The notes beneath the pieces were generated by a model. That model worked only from the letters and a program-made list of their open reading frames with translations. It was not told the DNA's origin and did not search any database. A DNA stretch of 55,786 bases. It comes from Acidobacteriota bacterium (GTDB lineage: Bacteria > Acidobacteriota > UBA6911 > RPQK01 > JAJDTT01). Made by a program: the position numbers and the translations under genes. This document shows, piece by piece, positions 33,863-44,979 of the stretch (position 1 is the first letter of the stretch; the number at the start of each line of letters is the position of its first letter). Location: assembly GCA_022827025.1 (NCBI GenBank), contig JAJDTT010000304.1, forward strand, positions 1-55,786. Direction: 5' to 3'.

Positions 33863-34645
33863 ATGTCCCTACGAATCCGGGGCGCCGCCATCATCGTTTT
33901 GGCCGGATCACTCCTCGGATGCGGCCTGTCCCGCATCAAGAAGTTGCCGGTTCCGCAGGAGAACGTGATCGAAGCCTATCGCCTCATGGGAGAGGCCGAC
34001 GAGATGATGACGGAGGGCAAGGACCACCTGGCGGTGCTGAAATACGTCGAGGCGACGACGCTGAATCCGTATCACGAGGCCATCTTCAACAAGCTGGCCA
34101 TCGCATATTGCCGGACCGGGCGGTTCTGGCAGGGAAGGAAGGCCGCGGAGCGCTCCATCCGGCTTCATCCGGAATACGCCTCGGGCTACAACACGTTGGG
34201 AATCGTCTCCCTTTCGAATCGGAAGTACAAGCAGGCGGCCGCCTACTTCGAAAGGGCCATCGACCTGGATCCCAAGCCGTCCTACTACGTCAATCTGGGT
34301 TACGGCCAGATGATGCGGGGCCGGTACGAGGAGTCTCGCCGGGCCTACCTCCAGGCCGCGCTGCTGGACCCAAACGTCTTCAAGAAGACGAGTGTGTCCC
34401 GCCTGACCTATCCCGACCCCATGGGAATGGACTCGGAGGCGAACTACAACCTGGCCCGCCTCTTTGCCGAAATGGGGGACGACCCCCAGTGCCTGAAGTA
34501 TCTGGGCAAGGCGCTGGCGGCCGGATTCGCGGACCAGCAGCGGCTGGCGGCGGACCAGGCCTTCGATCGTCTTCGGGAGAGCCAGGACTTCATCGAACTC
34601 CTGAACCTGTACGGGCTCACGGCCGCGGGAAAGGGTTCCGGCTGA
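33863..34645 (+). CDS. TPR-repeat lipoprotein
   Basis: The 260-residue lipoprotein has the lipobox LLGC at Cys20 and at least four tetratricopeptide-like repeats: AVLKYVEATTLNPYHEAIFN, KAAERSIRLHPEYASGYNTL, QAAAYFERAIDLDPKPSYY and ESRRAYLQAALLDPN. A final unit (QCLKYLGKALAAGFADQQRL) follows. It is expected to be anchored in the envelope and to act as a protein-binding scaffold. No partner can be inferred from the neighbours. Confidence 0.85.
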   Translation: MSLRIRGAAIIVLAGSLLGCGLSRIKKLPVPQENVIEAYRLMGEADEMMTEGKDHLAVLKYVEATTLNPYHEAIFNKLAIAYCRTGRFWQGRKAAERSIRLHPEYASGYNTLGIVSLSNRKYKQAAAYFERAIDLDPKPSYYVNLGYGQMMRGRYEESRRAYLQAALLDPNVFKKTSVSRLTYPDPMGMDSEANYNLARLFAEMGDDPQCLKYLGKALAAGFADQQRLAADQAFDRLRESQDFIELLNLYGLTAAGKGSG

Positions 34646-34988
34646 CCACCGCGGCGCCATTTCCGGCGGTTTCGATCAATTCTCCGCCAGTGGTTGAAAG
34701 CACGAGATTCCGAGAATGGTAGGGGCGACCCTTGTGGTCACCCTCTCCGGGCCCATCAGTGAGGGACGACCGCGGGCACATACGAGGGGGGGCCGACGTC
34801 GCTCCGGCGTGGCTTGAGCACGGGAGTGGGACCGCTTCGTCGCGGTCCTCGTTCTCCCCTGCCTCGCCTGTTCTCACGAACCTCCGGGAAAGTGGGGGAA
34901 GTCCTCCACCCCCAGCTTTGCTCCGGAAGACAGCTGCGTCTATATTGTTGTGCTCCAGCGGGAAACAAGGTCCATAGAGGGAGAATCG
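34646..34988. other. repeat-rich intergenic region upstream of the PhyH target gene
   Basis: These 343 bases hold no gene. They contain a GTAGGGGCGACC-family repeat (34719-34745) and a hairpin at about 34822-34858, where GGACCGC pairs with GCGGTCC inside an outer GGGAG/CTCCC pair. A GAGGGAGA Shine-Dalgarno lies at the right end for the gene at 34989. The cluster of palindromes suggests a site of repeated insertion. Confidence 0.55.
34719..34745. repeat. GTAGGGGCGACC-family palindromic repeat
   Basis: GTAGGGGCGACCCTTGTGG and following bases form a short hairpin (GGGCGACC against GGTCACCC, one mismatch). It matches 55752-55777 almost exactly and the reverse complement of 24934-24961 in outline. 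Confidence 0.7.
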
Positions 34989-35750
34989 ATGAGCCTCAAG
35001 AGCTACTTTGACGAGAACGGCTACGTCACCGTGGACAACGTCTTCACCCCTGCGGAGATGGACGAACTCATAGCCCGGGTGGACGGCATGGAAAGGCGGG
35101 AGATTCCATACCCCGAGAGCGATATCAAGTGGGAACCGGCCAATCCCTCCGCGCTCCGCAACGCCTTCGGATTGCTCCATCGAGACCCGGCCTTTCGGTC
35201 CGTGGCCACGCATCCCAAGTTGGCCTCAGTCGTAGAGCAGATCCTGGGGCCCGATCTGGACATCTACGCCGACGGACTCTTTGCCAAGCCGGCGCTGGAC
35301 GGGGGCTTGGTCCCGCCCCACCAGGACATGTACTACTGGAGTTTCCAGCCCTTCAGGATGCTGACCGCCTGGATCGCGTTGGAGGATGCGACCCGCGAGA
35401 ACGGGTGCCTCGCCGTGATCCCCGGAAGCCACAAGTTGGGCCTCCTCGATCACGAGCATTCGAACGTTCCCGGGAATACGTGGAAGCTGACCCAGGAGGC
35501 CCTGAACACTCTGGGGGATGAGATCCCGGTGGAGTTGAGCAAAGGCAGCGTGAGTTTCCACCATTGTCTGGTCTATCACCGGAGCGAGCCCAACCGGAGC
35601 CCGCGCTCCCGGCGCGCCTACACCGTGATCTTCATGACCGGCGAATCCCGATGGGTGGGGGAGGAGGACTACCGGTACCCCTTCCTGCACGTTCAGGGAA
35701 AACCGTCCCCCGCATATGAGGCCATGAAGCACGTCCGGGTGGACGTATAG
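34989..35750 (+). CDS. PhyH-family dioxygenase whose 3' end is the island target
   Basis: This phytanoyl-CoA dioxygenase-like enzyme of 253 residues is clearly different from the tandem trio. Iron ligands are His111 and Asp113 (PPHQDMYYWSFQ) with a distal His (SFHHCLVYHRS, His192 or His197), and Arg206 or Arg209 could bind 2-oxoglutarate. ATG 34989 follows GAGGGAGA; the ATG at 34950 is not supported. The last 110 bases before the final codons (35636-35745) are repeated at 50211-50320 and, in part, at 51638-51723. The gene is therefore intact but sits at the left edge of the accessory region, like a gene that hosts insertions at its 3' end. Confidence 0.9.
   Translation: MSLKSYFDENGYVTVDNVFTPAEMDELIARVDGMERREIPYPESDIKWEPANPSALRNAFGLLHRDPAFRSVATHPKLASVVEQILGPDLDIYADGLFAKPALDGGLVPPHQDMYYWSFQPFRMLTAWIALEDATRENGCLAVIPGSHKLGLLDHEHSNVPGNTWKLTQEALNTLGDEIPVELSKGSVSFHHCLVYHRSEPNRSPRSRRAYTVIFMTGESRWVGEEDYRYPFLHVQGKPSPAYEAMKHVRVDV
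35636..35745 (+). repeat. direct repeat copy 1 (3' end of PhyH gene)
   Basis: A 110-bp segment inside the PhyH coding sequence. Copy 2 (50211-50320) differs at only two positions by eye. Copy 3 (51638-51723) matches 35664-35750 with about 11 differences. Copies 1 and 2 bracket the five-gene operon; copies 2 and 3 bracket the ATPase gene. Confidence 0.9.
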
Positions 35751-35942
35751 TCCTCAATTCGACACTTGTCGTCAGCGAGAACCGACCCACCAGGCTTCGG
35801 AATTTCGCCACGTTATCGATCCCTGTAGTATTGACTGTCTCAAGCAAGAATCCGAACGTACCGGCGTGTTGTTGAAGGCCGAGAGGGATTCTGCTGGGAT
35901 GCGGATAGTCGAAGTGCGTTTAACCAACTGACATAGAGTGTC

Positions 35943-38900
35943 ATGACCGCTGACTCCAAGGGCCGCGAGCTCTTCATCGTCGACAACAGTGTCTCCGGTT
36001 GGACCGGACTCCGGTACTTGGAGGAATGGTCCAGCATTGCGAATGCGTTCGATATTGCGACCGGATACTTTGAGATCGGTGCCCTGCTTGCCCTCGACGA
36101 CAAATGGCAGGGGCTCGACAAAATCCGGATCCTAATGGGGGCAGAGACTACTCATCGGACTCGGAAGGCCATTCTCGAAGCCGTCCGGGCGCAAGCGCTC
36201 AACAAGCTTGATGAAAGCATCGAGGAGGACAAGGAACCGAACCCCTTCCTCAACGGGGTCCCTGCAATCCTCGACGCGCTCCGCTCCGGGAAGATCGAAT
36301 GCCGTATCTTCGCCAAGGCCAAATTCCACGCCAAGGCCTATATCACTCACGCGAAGCTTGAGATCATCGGTGCCCAGGCTCTGGTGGGCTCCAGCAACTT
36401 CACGCGTCCGGGTCTCACCAAGAATGTCGAGCTGAACGTCCAAATCCAGAGTGCGCGCGAGGTCGCGCAGCTTCAGGAGTGGTTCGAAACGCACTGGAGA
36501 AAAGCGACCGGGGTTACCGAGGCCGTCATCGAGACGATCTCCCGTCATACGCACCTGTATTCGCCATTCGACGTCTACACGAAGGCACTCCAACAGTTCT
36601 TCCGGGGGCACGAGCTGACCGCGACCGAGTGGGACGAGACAAGGTCGCGGATGTTCCCGAACCTGGATCGATATCAGAAGGAAGCGTACTGGGCGCTCAT
36701 GAAGATCGCCCGGCAGCATCGCGGTGCGTTCCTCTGTGACGGGGTAGGTCTTGGCAAGACGTTCGTCGGTCTGATGCTGATCGAGCGGCTCATCCTTCAC
36801 GAGGGCAAGCGTGTTGCACTGTTCGCTCCTAAGGCGGCCAAGGAGGGGGTGTGGGAACCTCACTTGCGACGATGGCTTCCGCACATCGGCGGAGTCGGAG
36901 GTGGCGGGGACTTTAGCAACCTAGCCGTCTTCAGCCACACGGACCTTGGACGAAAGGGCGAGTTCCCGGAGCGATTCCGGCGCATTTCGGAACTCGCAGA
37001 TATCGTCATAATCGACGAAGCGCACCACTTCCGGAATCCGGGCCGTCGTCGTGACCCCGACAGAGGAATCGAACCGTCGCGCTACCATCGCCTGTTAGAG
37101 CTGCTCGGCAACCCGGAACGCCCCAAGACAGTGTTCATGCTGACGGCTACACCCATAAACAACCGCCTGAGTGACTTTCGCCACATGACCGAACTCTTTA
37201 CGGGTGGCGACGACACCTATTTCGCGCGCACGATCGGCATTAACCACCTGCGGGCGCACTTCAACCAGATGGAAAAGATGCTTCGCAGCCGTGTGGAGCA
37301 GGATGCGGTGGATGCTGCCGAGCACATGACCGAAGCCCAGGAAATCCTCTTCACCGACACATTCTTCCGCCAACTCGTCGTCCAGCGGAGCCGCGCTTAC
37401 GCCCGGGAGAGCCAAGTTCGGGAGTACGGTAAAGCAGCTGCCTTTCCCAAGCGTAGGGACCCTCAGGTAGCGGCGTACTCGATCCGGAAAACATACGGGC
37501 GGATGCTCGAGCTGTTCGAGAAGGCCTTCGCCAAGCAGAGCCCGCTCTTCACGCTCCCGATGTACTACCCCCTCTATTGGTACAAGGGGCCGGACAAGGA
37601 GATCGACCCATTCGAAGAAAACCGCCAGAAGCAGGTAGTTGGCCTAATCCGGACTAACTTTCTAAAGCGCTTCGAGAGCTCCGTCGCCGCCTTCGAGCTC
37701 TCCTGCGAGCGCCTGCTCAAGAAACTGCTTGCCTTCCTTGAGGTTCACAGCCAGAGCGACTCCGAGAAGAAACGCGTAGAGCGCTGGAAGGCGCAGAACG
37801 CCGAGGTCCTGGGCTATGGTGGCCGGCGCCAGCTCGAGCTCTGGGGCGAGGAAGACAACGACGCGGACGATGAAGACGTCGTCCCCCAGGAAATGCTCGA
37901 CGCGGTGGAACGCCTCGACAGGGCCGAGTACGACGTCGAGGAGATGATGTTCGAGACCTTCCTCGACCTTGATCAGATCGTTCAGTTCCTGGACGAGGCT
38001 CGGAAGTTCGAGCCGAAACACGACGACAAGCTCCAGAAGCTCGTCCGCCTGCTCAAGACAAAAGCTGTGGTCGACCAGAAGATTTTGATCTTCACCGAGT
38101 TCGCCGACACGGCCCGCTACCTGAAGCGTCAACTAGACGAGGTCGATATCGAAGGCGTTGAGCAGGTGGACAGTGCCACGAAGAAGAATCGTTCAGACGT
38201 AATCCAGCGCTTCGCGCCCTACTACAACGGGCTCTCGTCTCCGGAACTCGCCGAGCAGGGCCGCGAGGAGACCCGTGTTTTAATCTCCACCGATGTTCTC
38301 TCCGAGGGTCTCAACCTGCAAGACGCCTCGCGCATGATCAACTACGATATCCACTGGAACCCAGTCCGCCTCATGCAGCGTATCGGCCGAGTTGATCGGC
38401 GCATGAATCCCGCAATTGAGGAGCGGCTCGTCGCCGACCATCCCGAGGCGGCCGCCTCGCGAGGCAAGGTCTGGTTCTGGAACTTTCTCCCTCCCCAGGA
38501 ACTGAACGAGATCCTATCGCTTTACACCAAGGTCACGCAGAAGACGCTCCTGATCTCCGAAACCCTCGGTATCGAGGGGAAGAAACTCCTCACGCCGGAG
38601 GACAATTTCGAGGCGCTGAAGGAGTTCCATCACGCCTACGAGGGCACACGCACGGCCGTGGAGGACATGCACCTTGAGTACCAGGCGCTTATTCAGGCCG
38701 ACCCGGAACTGGAGGCCCGTCTCGCTCGCTTCCCCGGCGCGATTTTCAGCGGTCGCAAGCGGTTGGTGAAGGGCGTGCGCGGCGTCTTCTTCTGCTACGC
38801 GCTTCCCGCCCTCGACAAGGAGCAGAACGAGTTTACCGAGGAGGCCGGCACCACCCGCTGGTACCTGTACGACCTCGACCGCGAGACCATCCTCGAGGAA

Positions 38901-39092
38901 CCGGGTGAAATAGTCGTGAGCATCCGCTCGAAGCCCAAGACGCCCCGACGCTGCACCGCTGAGGAGAAAACGCTCCTAGACATCCGAAAACGCATCAACA
39001 AACATATCAAAAACAGCTACCTGAAGCGTGTGGATGCCCCCCTCGGGGTCAAACCGCGGCTACTCTGCTGGATGGAGTTGAACGAGAGCTAA
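35943..39092 (+). CDS. PLD-nuclease/SNF2-family helicase (restriction-type)
   Basis: The 1049-residue protein joins a phospholipase-D-like nuclease domain to an SF2 translocase. The nuclease half has one HxK site at His129-Lys131 (KFHAKAY) and [10 protein letters not shown] just after. The helicase half has CDGVGLGKT (265-273), IDEAHH (357-362) and [10 protein letters not shown] (399-408). The second RecA domain has [25 protein letters not shown] and [13 protein letters not shown]. It should move on double-stranded DNA and cut it, with the next gene supplying recognition and modification. It is the first gene of the five-gene operon, 4 bp before the methyltransferase gene. DISARM and BREX also use such helicases, but their marker genes are absent. 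Confidence 0.88.
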   Translation: MTADSKGRELFIVDNSVSGWTGLRYLEEWSSIANAFDIATGYFEIGALLALDDKWQGLDKIRILMGAETTHRTRKAILEAVRAQALNKLDESIEEDKEPNPFLNGVPAILDALRSGKIECRIFAKAKFHAKAYITHAKLEIIGAQALVGSSNFTRPGLTKNVELNVQIQSAREVAQLQEWFETHWRKATGVTEAVIETISRHTHLYSPFDVYTKALQQFFRGHELTATEWDETRSRMFPNLDRYQKEAYWALMKIARQHRGAFLCDGVGLGKTFVGLMLIERLILHEGKRVALFAPKAAKEGVWEPHLRRWLPHIGGVGGGGDFSNLAVFSHTDLGRKGEFPERFRRISELADIVIIDEAHHFRNPGRRRDPDRGIEPSRYHRLLELLGNPERPKTVFMLTATPINNRLSDFRHMTELFTGGDDTYFARTIGINHLRAHFNQMEKMLRSRVEQDAVDAAEHMTEAQEILFTDTFFRQLVVQRSRAYARESQVREYGKAAAFPKRRDPQVAAYSIRKTYGRMLELFEKAFAKQSPLFTLPMYYPLYWYKGPDKEIDPFEENRQKQVVGLIRTNFLKRFESSVAAFELSCERLLKKLLAFLEVHSQSDSEKKRVERWKAQNAEVLGYGGRRQLELWGEEDNDADDEDVVPQEMLDAVERLDRAEYDVEEMMFETFLDLDQIVQFLDEARKFEPKHDDKLQKLVRLLKTKAVVDQKILIFTEFADTARYLKRQLDEVDIEGVEQVDSATKKNRSDVIQRFAPYYNGLSSPELAEQGREETRVLISTDVLSEGLNLQDASRMINYDIHWNPVRLMQRIGRVDRRMNPAIEERLVADHPEAAASRGKVWFWNFLPPQELNEILSLYTKVTQKTLLISETLGIEGKKLLTPEDNFEALKEFHHAYEGTRTAVEDMHLEYQALIQADPELEARLARFPGAIFSGRKRLVKGVRGVFFCYALPALDKEQNEFTEEAGTTRWYLYDLDRETILEEPGEIVVSIRSKPKTPRRCTAEEKTLLDIRKRINKHIKNSYLKRVDAPLGVKPRLLCWMELNES

Positions 39093-39096
39093 ATCG

Positions 39097-42000
39097 ATGC
39101 CGAACGACCACCGCAAGCGCCTCGCCCGAATTCGTCGCTTCGACCAACTCGTATGCTACCTCCGCGACGAGCTGAATTGGCCAATCGACTCGGATGACTT
39201 CGAAGACCTGTTTTTCGACTATAGCCCCGAGGAACTCGGCATCGACGAGAAGAACGCGGCCAAGATCCAGAAGATCAAGCGCCTGAGACCGCTCGTACCA
39301 ACCCAGCCTTGGGGAATCTTCTACATTAAGTTCGAGCCCACGCGCCTGCCCGTCGTGGCACTGCGCCGTATCCTCAATCAGGTGGCGCTAAAAAAGCGCC
39401 CCTCGGCCAACAAGCCCGAGCGCCAGGCCTGGGCCACCGAGGATCTTTTGTTTGTCTCCAGCTACGGCGAGGTCAAGGAACGCCAGATCGCGTTCGCCCA
39501 TTTCTCGAAGCCCGACGACGGCCACGACCTGCCCACCCTCAAGGTACTCGGCTGGGACAACCTCGACACGCCGCTCCACCTAGACGCCGTCGCCCGCAAA
39601 CTGACTGACTACCTAACTTGGCCCGACGATGAGGACGACCCAGACACTTGGCGTGAGCAATGGCGCGGCGCCTTCACACTGCGCCACCGCGAGGTTATTA
39701 CCACCTCGAAACGGCTCTCCGACCGCTTGGCCAAGTTGGCCCGCAAGATCCGCAACCGCATCCGGAGAGTTTTGGCCATCGAGACCGAATCCGGGCCACT
39801 CACCAAGCTGATGACGGCGTTCCAGGCCGCCCTCGTCCACGACCTGGACGAGGATGGCTTCGCCGACATGTATGCCCAGACCATCGCGTATGGGTTGCTC
39901 TCGGCGCGCATAACCGACCCCGAGCGGCGTACAGCCGACGACCTCACCGCCCATATGCGGACGAACCCATTCCTGAAGGATCTGATGGAAACCTTCCTTC
40001 ACGTCGGTGGTCGGCGCGGCAAAGCCGGCGGCCCGGGCATTGACTTCGACGAATTAGGCGTTTCCGAGGTGGTAGAATTACTCGATCACGCCAGGATGGA
40101 GGCTGTCGTTCGTGACTTCGGCGACCGCAACCCCCAAGAAGACCCGGTTATCCACTTCTACGAGCATTTCCTCAAGGCCTACGACAAGAATCAGAAGGTT
40201 AGCCGCGGCGTCTTTTACACCCCGCGCCCCGTGGTCTCCTACATCGTGCGTTCGGTGGATGAGTTATTGCGGACGGAGTTTGGGTTAGAGGATGGTCTTG
40301 CGGACACTACAACTTGGCGGGAGATGGCAAAGGGCCAACAGGATCTCAGGATCCCCGATGACACGCCTCCCGACCAGGCATTCGTACAGATCCTTGACCC
40401 TGCTGCGGGGACCGGCACCTTCCTCGTTCAGGTCATCGACCTTATTCACAGGACGATGGTGGAGAAGTGGAAGTCACAGGGCCACGGCGAGAAGAAGATC
40501 AATGCGTTCTGGAACGACTATGTCCCGACGCACCTGCTGCCGCGTCTGCACGGCTATGAACTGCTGATGGCGCCCTATGCCATCGCGCATCTCAAGGTCG
40601 GCCTAAAGCTCTATGAGACCGGATACCGCTTCCGGAGCGACGAGCGCGCGCGAGTGTACTTAACTAACGCGCTGGAGCCAGCGGGAAGCAAGCAGCTCAA
40701 ACTGGACTTCCTGCCGGCCCTGGCGCAAGAGGCCCAGGCGGTCAATGAGATCAAACGAAAGCAACGGTTCACGGTGGTGATTGGGAATCCGCCCTACTCA
40801 GGCATATCGTCGAACATGGGTCCGTGGATCGATGGCCTTCTCAAGGGTCGCCTCCCAGATGGGACGGCGACCTCCAGCTACTACCGTGTCGACGGCAAGC
40901 CGCTCGGTGAGCGCAAGGTGTGGCTTCAGGACGACTACGTAAAGTTTATTCGCCTCTCGCAGTGGTTGCTCGATGCCGCTGGTGCGGGCGTTCACGGCTA
41001 CATCAGTAATCACGGCTACCTCGACAACCCCACGTTTCGTGGGATGCGGTGGTCGCTCATGCAGTCCTTTCGTCGAATCTGCGTGCTCGACTTTCACGGA
41101 AACCTCAAGAAGAAGGAGACTCCGCCGGGGGGCGGGCGCGATGTCAACGTATTCGACATCCAGCAGGGCGTGGCCATTGGGCTCTTCACGAAGTCTGACA
41201 CAGTCAGCAGATGTGTCCGGCACGCTGATCTCTGGGGCGAACGGGGACAAAAGTACCGTTGGCTATGGGAGCATGGGTACGCCGACACCGGATGGTCGCA
41301 ACTGCAACCGAGGCCGCCGTTCCGTCTGTTCGAGCCCTACGACCACGTAGGAACAAGTGCCTACAATAGATGGCCAGCAATCAACGAGGTGATGACCGTA
41401 TACGTGACTGGAATCGTCACCGCGCGCGATGCATTCGTCATCGATTTCGACCGGGAAATCCTCCGAAGTCGGATCGTCGACCTGCGATCCAGGTCACTGT
41501 CCGACGACGAAATCCGGACCAAGTACTTCGTCGGGAAGGGCTCGAAAAAGTATCCGCCCGGAGACTCTCGCGGATGGAAACTTCCTGCTGCACGGCGGAA
41601 GATCCGCGAGGACGATAAGTGGGATGAAAGGTATAAGACTGTGCTATATCGTCCGTTCGACATCCGGGAAATTTACTATGTCCCGTGGATGGTGGACTGG
41701 CCTCGGACCGAAGCCATGCCTCACATGTTGGCAAGAGAGAACTACGCGATTGTTACGGCTAGGAGCAACAAGTTTCCGGAACCCAATCACTTTTTCTGTA
41801 GCCGCACAATTGTCGAAACAAAGTGTGGTGAAGCCAGCACACAGTCTGCCACGTTTCCACTTTATCTTTATCCCGGCGTCGGCAGGACCGACAGGGCACT
41901 TTTCAGCCGTTGGTCGAAGGGTAAGGACGGTCGCACGCCGAATCTGGCGTCGAGGTTTGTCGACCAGATTGCCGCCGCCGCCGAACTACGTTTCATCAGC

Positions 42001-43134
42001 GACGGTCGTGGCAATCTCCGCGAAAACCTCGGCCCCGAGGACGTCCTAGGCTGGATGTACGCGGTATTCCACAGCCGCTCCTACCGCGAGCGCTATGAGG
42101 CCCCGCTCAAGCTCGATTTCCCCCGCGTGCCGCTACCTGGAAGTGGTGAGCTCTTCCGAAAGCTCGTGGAGGCTGGACATGAGTTGCTGAGCCTTCACTT
42201 ACTCGATTCCCATAGGATCGATAGGTTAATCAACACGTTTATCGGCCCGATGAACCCCGAAGTTGGTCGCGTCGGCTGGTCGGACGGCACCGTCTGGCTC
42301 GACGCCAGGAAGACCATCGCCCGCGAGGGCCACCGTGCGATCAGATCCGGTACCGTCGGCTTTCGGGGCGTGCCCGAGGCGGTCTGGGAATTCCACATCG
42401 GCGGCTACCAAGTCTGCCACAAGTGGCTCAAGGATCGGAAGGGCCGCACGCTCTCGGACGAGGACATCGCCCACTACCAGAAGATCGTCGTCGCCCTGAA
42501 CGAGACCATCCGTATCATGGCCGAGATTGATCATGTCATCGAAGCCCACGGCGGCTGGCCCGACGCGTTCCAGACCGGGCCGGAGGCGGATGCGGCATCG
42601 AAGCGGACGAGGAAGGTGGTTCCAATCTGGCCGCGCACGATCGAGCCCGCGCGCGAAGACCTCTACGTCAACTGCGTTCCACTCGTCCCGCTTAGGGCGG
42701 CCGCTGGCGGCTTCGGCGATACGCAGCACATCGATGACAACGACTTCGAATGGGTCGCTGTCGAGTCGCGGCATCGTCTGCGAAAGGGGATGTTCGTTGC
42801 CCAGGTCATCGGCAAGTCCATGGAGCCCGCTATCCCCGACGGAGCCTTGTGCCTCTTTCGCGCTCCGGTCGAGGGAACGCGCCAGAGCAAAACGGTCCTC
42901 GTCCAGCTCCGAGACGCTACCGATCCCGAGACGGGTCAGCGCTACACAGTCAAGCGCTACAAGAGCGCAAAGTCGAGGGTCGGCGACTCCTGGCGCCACA
43001 GTAAGATCACCCTTGAGCCCGTCAACCCGGACTTCCACCCTATCGTGCTCACCGGCGCGGACGAGGGAGAGTTCCAAGTAATCGCGGAGCTCGTCGAGGT
43101 TTTAGAACACAAGGCGTCTCTCGGCGGAGAATGA
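39097..43134 (+). CDS. Type ISP-like N6-adenine methyltransferase fused to an S24 peptidase domain
   Basis: The 1345-residue protein has an amino-methyltransferase core: [18 protein letters not shown] near residue 353, the SAM motif [11 protein letters not shown] near 431 and catalytic NPPYS near 562. The region [13 protein letters not shown] to [13 protein letters not shown] (about 852) and FPLYLYPG resembles the C-terminal specificity part of Type ISP enzymes. The last 130 residues are unexpected: a LexA/UmuD-like S24 domain with [16 protein letters not shown] (nucleophile Ser near 1240), a candidate general-base Lys in YTVKRY near 1283, and [10 protein letters not shown]. This suggests a methyltransferase that can cleave itself, or is controlled by such cleavage. 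It lies 4 bp after the helicase gene and 6 bp before the ATPase gene. Confidence 0.85.
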   Translation: MPNDHRKRLARIRRFDQLVCYLRDELNWPIDSDDFEDLFFDYSPEELGIDEKNAAKIQKIKRLRPLVPTQPWGIFYIKFEPTRLPVVALRRILNQVALKKRPSANKPERQAWATEDLLFVSSYGEVKERQIAFAHFSKPDDGHDLPTLKVLGWDNLDTPLHLDAVARKLTDYLTWPDDEDDPDTWREQWRGAFTLRHREVITTSKRLSDRLAKLARKIRNRIRRVLAIETESGPLTKLMTAFQAALVHDLDEDGFADMYAQTIAYGLLSARITDPERRTADDLTAHMRTNPFLKDLMETFLHVGGRRGKAGGPGIDFDELGVSEVVELLDHARMEAVVRDFGDRNPQEDPVIHFYEHFLKAYDKNQKVSRGVFYTPRPVVSYIVRSVDELLRTEFGLEDGLADTTTWREMAKGQQDLRIPDDTPPDQAFVQILDPAAGTGTFLVQVIDLIHRTMVEKWKSQGHGEKKINAFWNDYVPTHLLPRLHGYELLMAPYAIAHLKVGLKLYETGYRFRSDERARVYLTNALEPAGSKQLKLDFLPALAQEAQAVNEIKRKQRFTVVIGNPPYSGISSNMGPWIDGLLKGRLPDGTATSSYYRVDGKPLGERKVWLQDDYVKFIRLSQWLLDAAGAGVHGYISNHGYLDNPTFRGMRWSLMQSFRRICVLDFHGNLKKKETPPGGGRDVNVFDIQQGVAIGLFTKSDTVSRCVRHADLWGERGQKYRWLWEHGYADTGWSQLQPRPPFRLFEPYDHVGTSAYNRWPAINEVMTVYVTGIVTARDAFVIDFDREILRSRIVDLRSRSLSDDEIRTKYFVGKGSKKYPPGDSRGWKLPAARRKIREDDKWDERYKTVLYRPFDIREIYYVPWMVDWPRTEAMPHMLARENYAIVTARSNKFPEPNHFFCSRTIVETKCGEASTQSATFPLYLYPGVGRTDRALFSRWSKGKDGRTPNLASRFVDQIAAAAELRFISDGRGNLRENLGPEDVLGWMYAVFHSRSYRERYEAPLKLDFPRVPLPGSGELFRKLVEAGHELLSLHLLDSHRIDRLINTFIGPMNPEVGRVGWSDGTVWLDARKTIAREGHRAIRSGTVGFRGVPEAVWEFHIGGYQVCHKWLKDRKGRTLSDEDIAHYQKIVVALNETIRIMAEIDHVIEAHGGWPDAFQTGPEADAASKRTRKVVPIWPRTIEPAREDLYVNCVPLVPLRAAAGGFGDTQHIDDNDFEWVAVESRHRLRKGMFVAQVIGKSMEPAIPDGALCLFRAPVEGTRQSKTVLVQLRDATDPETGQRYTVKRYKSAKSRVGDSWRHSKITLEPVNPDFHPIVLTGADEGEFQVIAELVEVLEHKASLGGE

Positions 43135-43140
43135 CTCCCG

Positions 43141-44979
43141 ATGAAGGTGCACGCTCTTTCGATACGCGACTTCCGCGGCGTTCAGCACGCCGACTTGCGT
43201 TTCGACCATCATGATGTGCTTGTGGGTCCCAACGGCACCGGCAAGAGCACAATCATCGACGCTCTGTCTCTTGTCTTCGGCCGCACTCGCCTAGTGCGTG
43301 ACCTTACGGAACACGACTTCTACGGCAGCCTTCCTGAAGCGACGAGTCGCATCCGCATCGTCGCTACCTTGGCGGGATTCGATGGTGATGACCCGGAGCG
43401 CAACGACACTTGGTTCCGCGAAGGTCGAGCAGTTCCCAAGTGGTGGAACTCTTCGACGGGCCAGTTAGAGCCCGAGCCTGGTGATCATGCCGAGACCCTT
43501 TGCGCACAGATTGCCTTTGCGGCGCGTTTCGACTTGGAGGAACTGGTGGTCGAATCGATCCGCTACTTCCACGATGATGACGACGTTGAAGATCCATTCC
43601 TGGACGATGTTGTCCAGCCCATTCCAATTCGGCTCTTCGACGACATCGGCTACTATGTTCTACCAGCGCGTCGCACCTGGGAAGCAGCCGCATCGTTCGC
43701 TTCGGAGTTGTTCCGCAGGGCCGTCGCGACCGTGGGCGGCATCCCGGCGCGCACTATTCTCCAAGAGCGCGATCGTCTGCGTAGGCCCGCTGATCCGCTG
43801 GAGGAAACGGTGGGCCTCTGTCCATTGGTGGGACGCATCAACCGGCAGTTGGAGGAGTTGTTGCCCGACGCCCCTCGTTTTCAACTCAGGCTCACGGCGA
43901 CGGACTCCGAATCGCTGCTTCGCGCACTGGTACCGCATTACGTTGGCAGAGAAGGTGTTCCACTCCCTGTCGGGCGGCACGGGATGGGCCTGCTCTCGCT
44001 TCAGACCTTCATTCTTCTGCTCGAACTCGGACGAGAGCGGGTTCGCTTAGGTAAGCCATTCCTCTTCGCGATGGAGGAGCCCGAGTTGCATGTCCCACCA
44101 GGAATGCAGCGCCGGTTGGTCTCGCAGGCCGTATCGATCGCCGAGCAGACGATCTGCACCAGTCATTCGCCTCGTGTCGCCGCATTCTACCCCGCGACCT
44201 CGGTACAGATCCTCGATCGCAACCGGGCGCGTCTCGTAGCGATCCCCATGTTGCCAGCGCCCTTGAATGGGAGCGCGACAAACGCGCGACGCAAGCTCTT
44301 TCAGGATGATCGCGTGCGGCTCGTCGAGGCGTTGATGCACCACAGAGTGCTCATCCCCGAAGGACGTAGCGAGTACGAGTGGTTTCGGCTGTTGAGCCAT
44401 GTGCTCGAAACGGGCGACATTGCATTCGACGCCCCCGATACCGACACGCCCGCCTTCGGTACCGTCATAGGCGTGGTGCCGACTCACGATGGAGCGGTGG
44501 AGGAGGTCTACGATGCCCTGCGGTTGTTGCGACGTGGATTGGTTCCTCTTGTGGATGGGGATGACGCCGGAGCCGAGAAGATCGACCGAATGCAGAGTTC
44601 CGACCCGATTCCGGACCTCATCCTGAGATGGCGCGATGGCTGGACGATAGAGGACGCAATAGGCTGGCTCCTTAAGGGCGACGAGGAAGCTGCACTTGCC
44701 GCACTGCAAGACCGAATTGATTGTGATTTCGAGTCCATTGGTGAACTGGTCGATTTGTTCAAGGTCAGCACCGGTCGGGGTCGCTTGAAGACCGACTACC
44801 TTGCCTATCAAGAAGTGGCCTATGTCATCGGTAACCTTCCCGGCTGTCGGACTCGCGCCGCAGATCTACTTGAGGCCGTCACGCTTGCAACACTAAGTAA
44901 CGCGGATGGTTGCGCGTTAATACGGCTAGACGATGAGCACAGCACCGTGGACGCGGCCGTATTCCGTCTCGAACCATGA
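43141..44979 (+). CDS. OLD-family ATPase with TOPRIM nuclease domain (GajA-like)
   Basis: The 612-residue protein opens with an ABC-type ATPase: LSIRDFRGVQHADLRF, Walker A VGPNGTGKSTIIDAL (33-41), VGRHGMGLLSLQTFILLL as the signature region, Walker B FLFAMEEPELH and TSHSPRV. A TOPRIM domain follows, with the acidic LIPEGRSEYEWFRLL and PLVDGDDAGAEK. This order matches OLD nucleases and GajA of the Gabija defence system, in which the ATPase regulates DNA nicking by TOPRIM. It overlaps the next gene, a UvrD-like helicase, by ATGA, the same pairing as gajA-gajB. It also follows the methyltransferase by 6 bp, which is not usual for stand-alone Gabija. Confidence 0.86.
   Translation: MKVHALSIRDFRGVQHADLRFDHHDVLVGPNGTGKSTIIDALSLVFGRTRLVRDLTEHDFYGSLPEATSRIRIVATLAGFDGDDPERNDTWFREGRAVPKWWNSSTGQLEPEPGDHAETLCAQIAFAARFDLEELVVESIRYFHDDDDVEDPFLDDVVQPIPIRLFDDIGYYVLPARRTWEAAASFASELFRRAVATVGGIPARTILQERDRLRRPADPLEETVGLCPLVGRINRQLEELLPDAPRFQLRLTATDSESLLRALVPHYVGREGVPLPVGRHGMGLLSLQTFILLLELGRERVRLGKPFLFAMEEPELHVPPGMQRRLVSQAVSIAEQTICTSHSPRVAAFYPATSVQILDRNRARLVAIPMLPAPLNGSATNARRKLFQDDRVRLVEALMHHRVLIPEGRSEYEWFRLLSHVLETGDIAFDAPDTDTPAFGTVIGVVPTHDGAVEEVYDALRLLRRGLVPLVDGDDAGAEKIDRMQSSDPIPDLILRWRDGWTIEDAIGWLLKGDEEAALAALQDRIDCDFESIGELVDLFKVSTGRGRLKTDYLAYQEVAYVIGNLPGCRTRAADLLEAVTLATLSNADGCALIRLDDEHSTVDAAVFRLEP

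Noticed and set aside
35806-35825. similar phrases 'GAA(T/C)TTCGCC(A/G)C' after PhyH tail copies 1 and 3
   Set aside because: The match is short and interrupted, so it cannot be separated from chance without an alignment against other loci.
35831-35859. possible -35 box TTGACT upstream of the operon
   Set aside because: At 17-base spacing the -10 position is GAACGT, a poor match, so I do not call a promoter.
35943-43134. DISARM or BREX assignment for the helicase and methyltransferase
   Set aside because: No DUF1998 helicase, DrmB-like, PglZ or BrxC-like protein is present.
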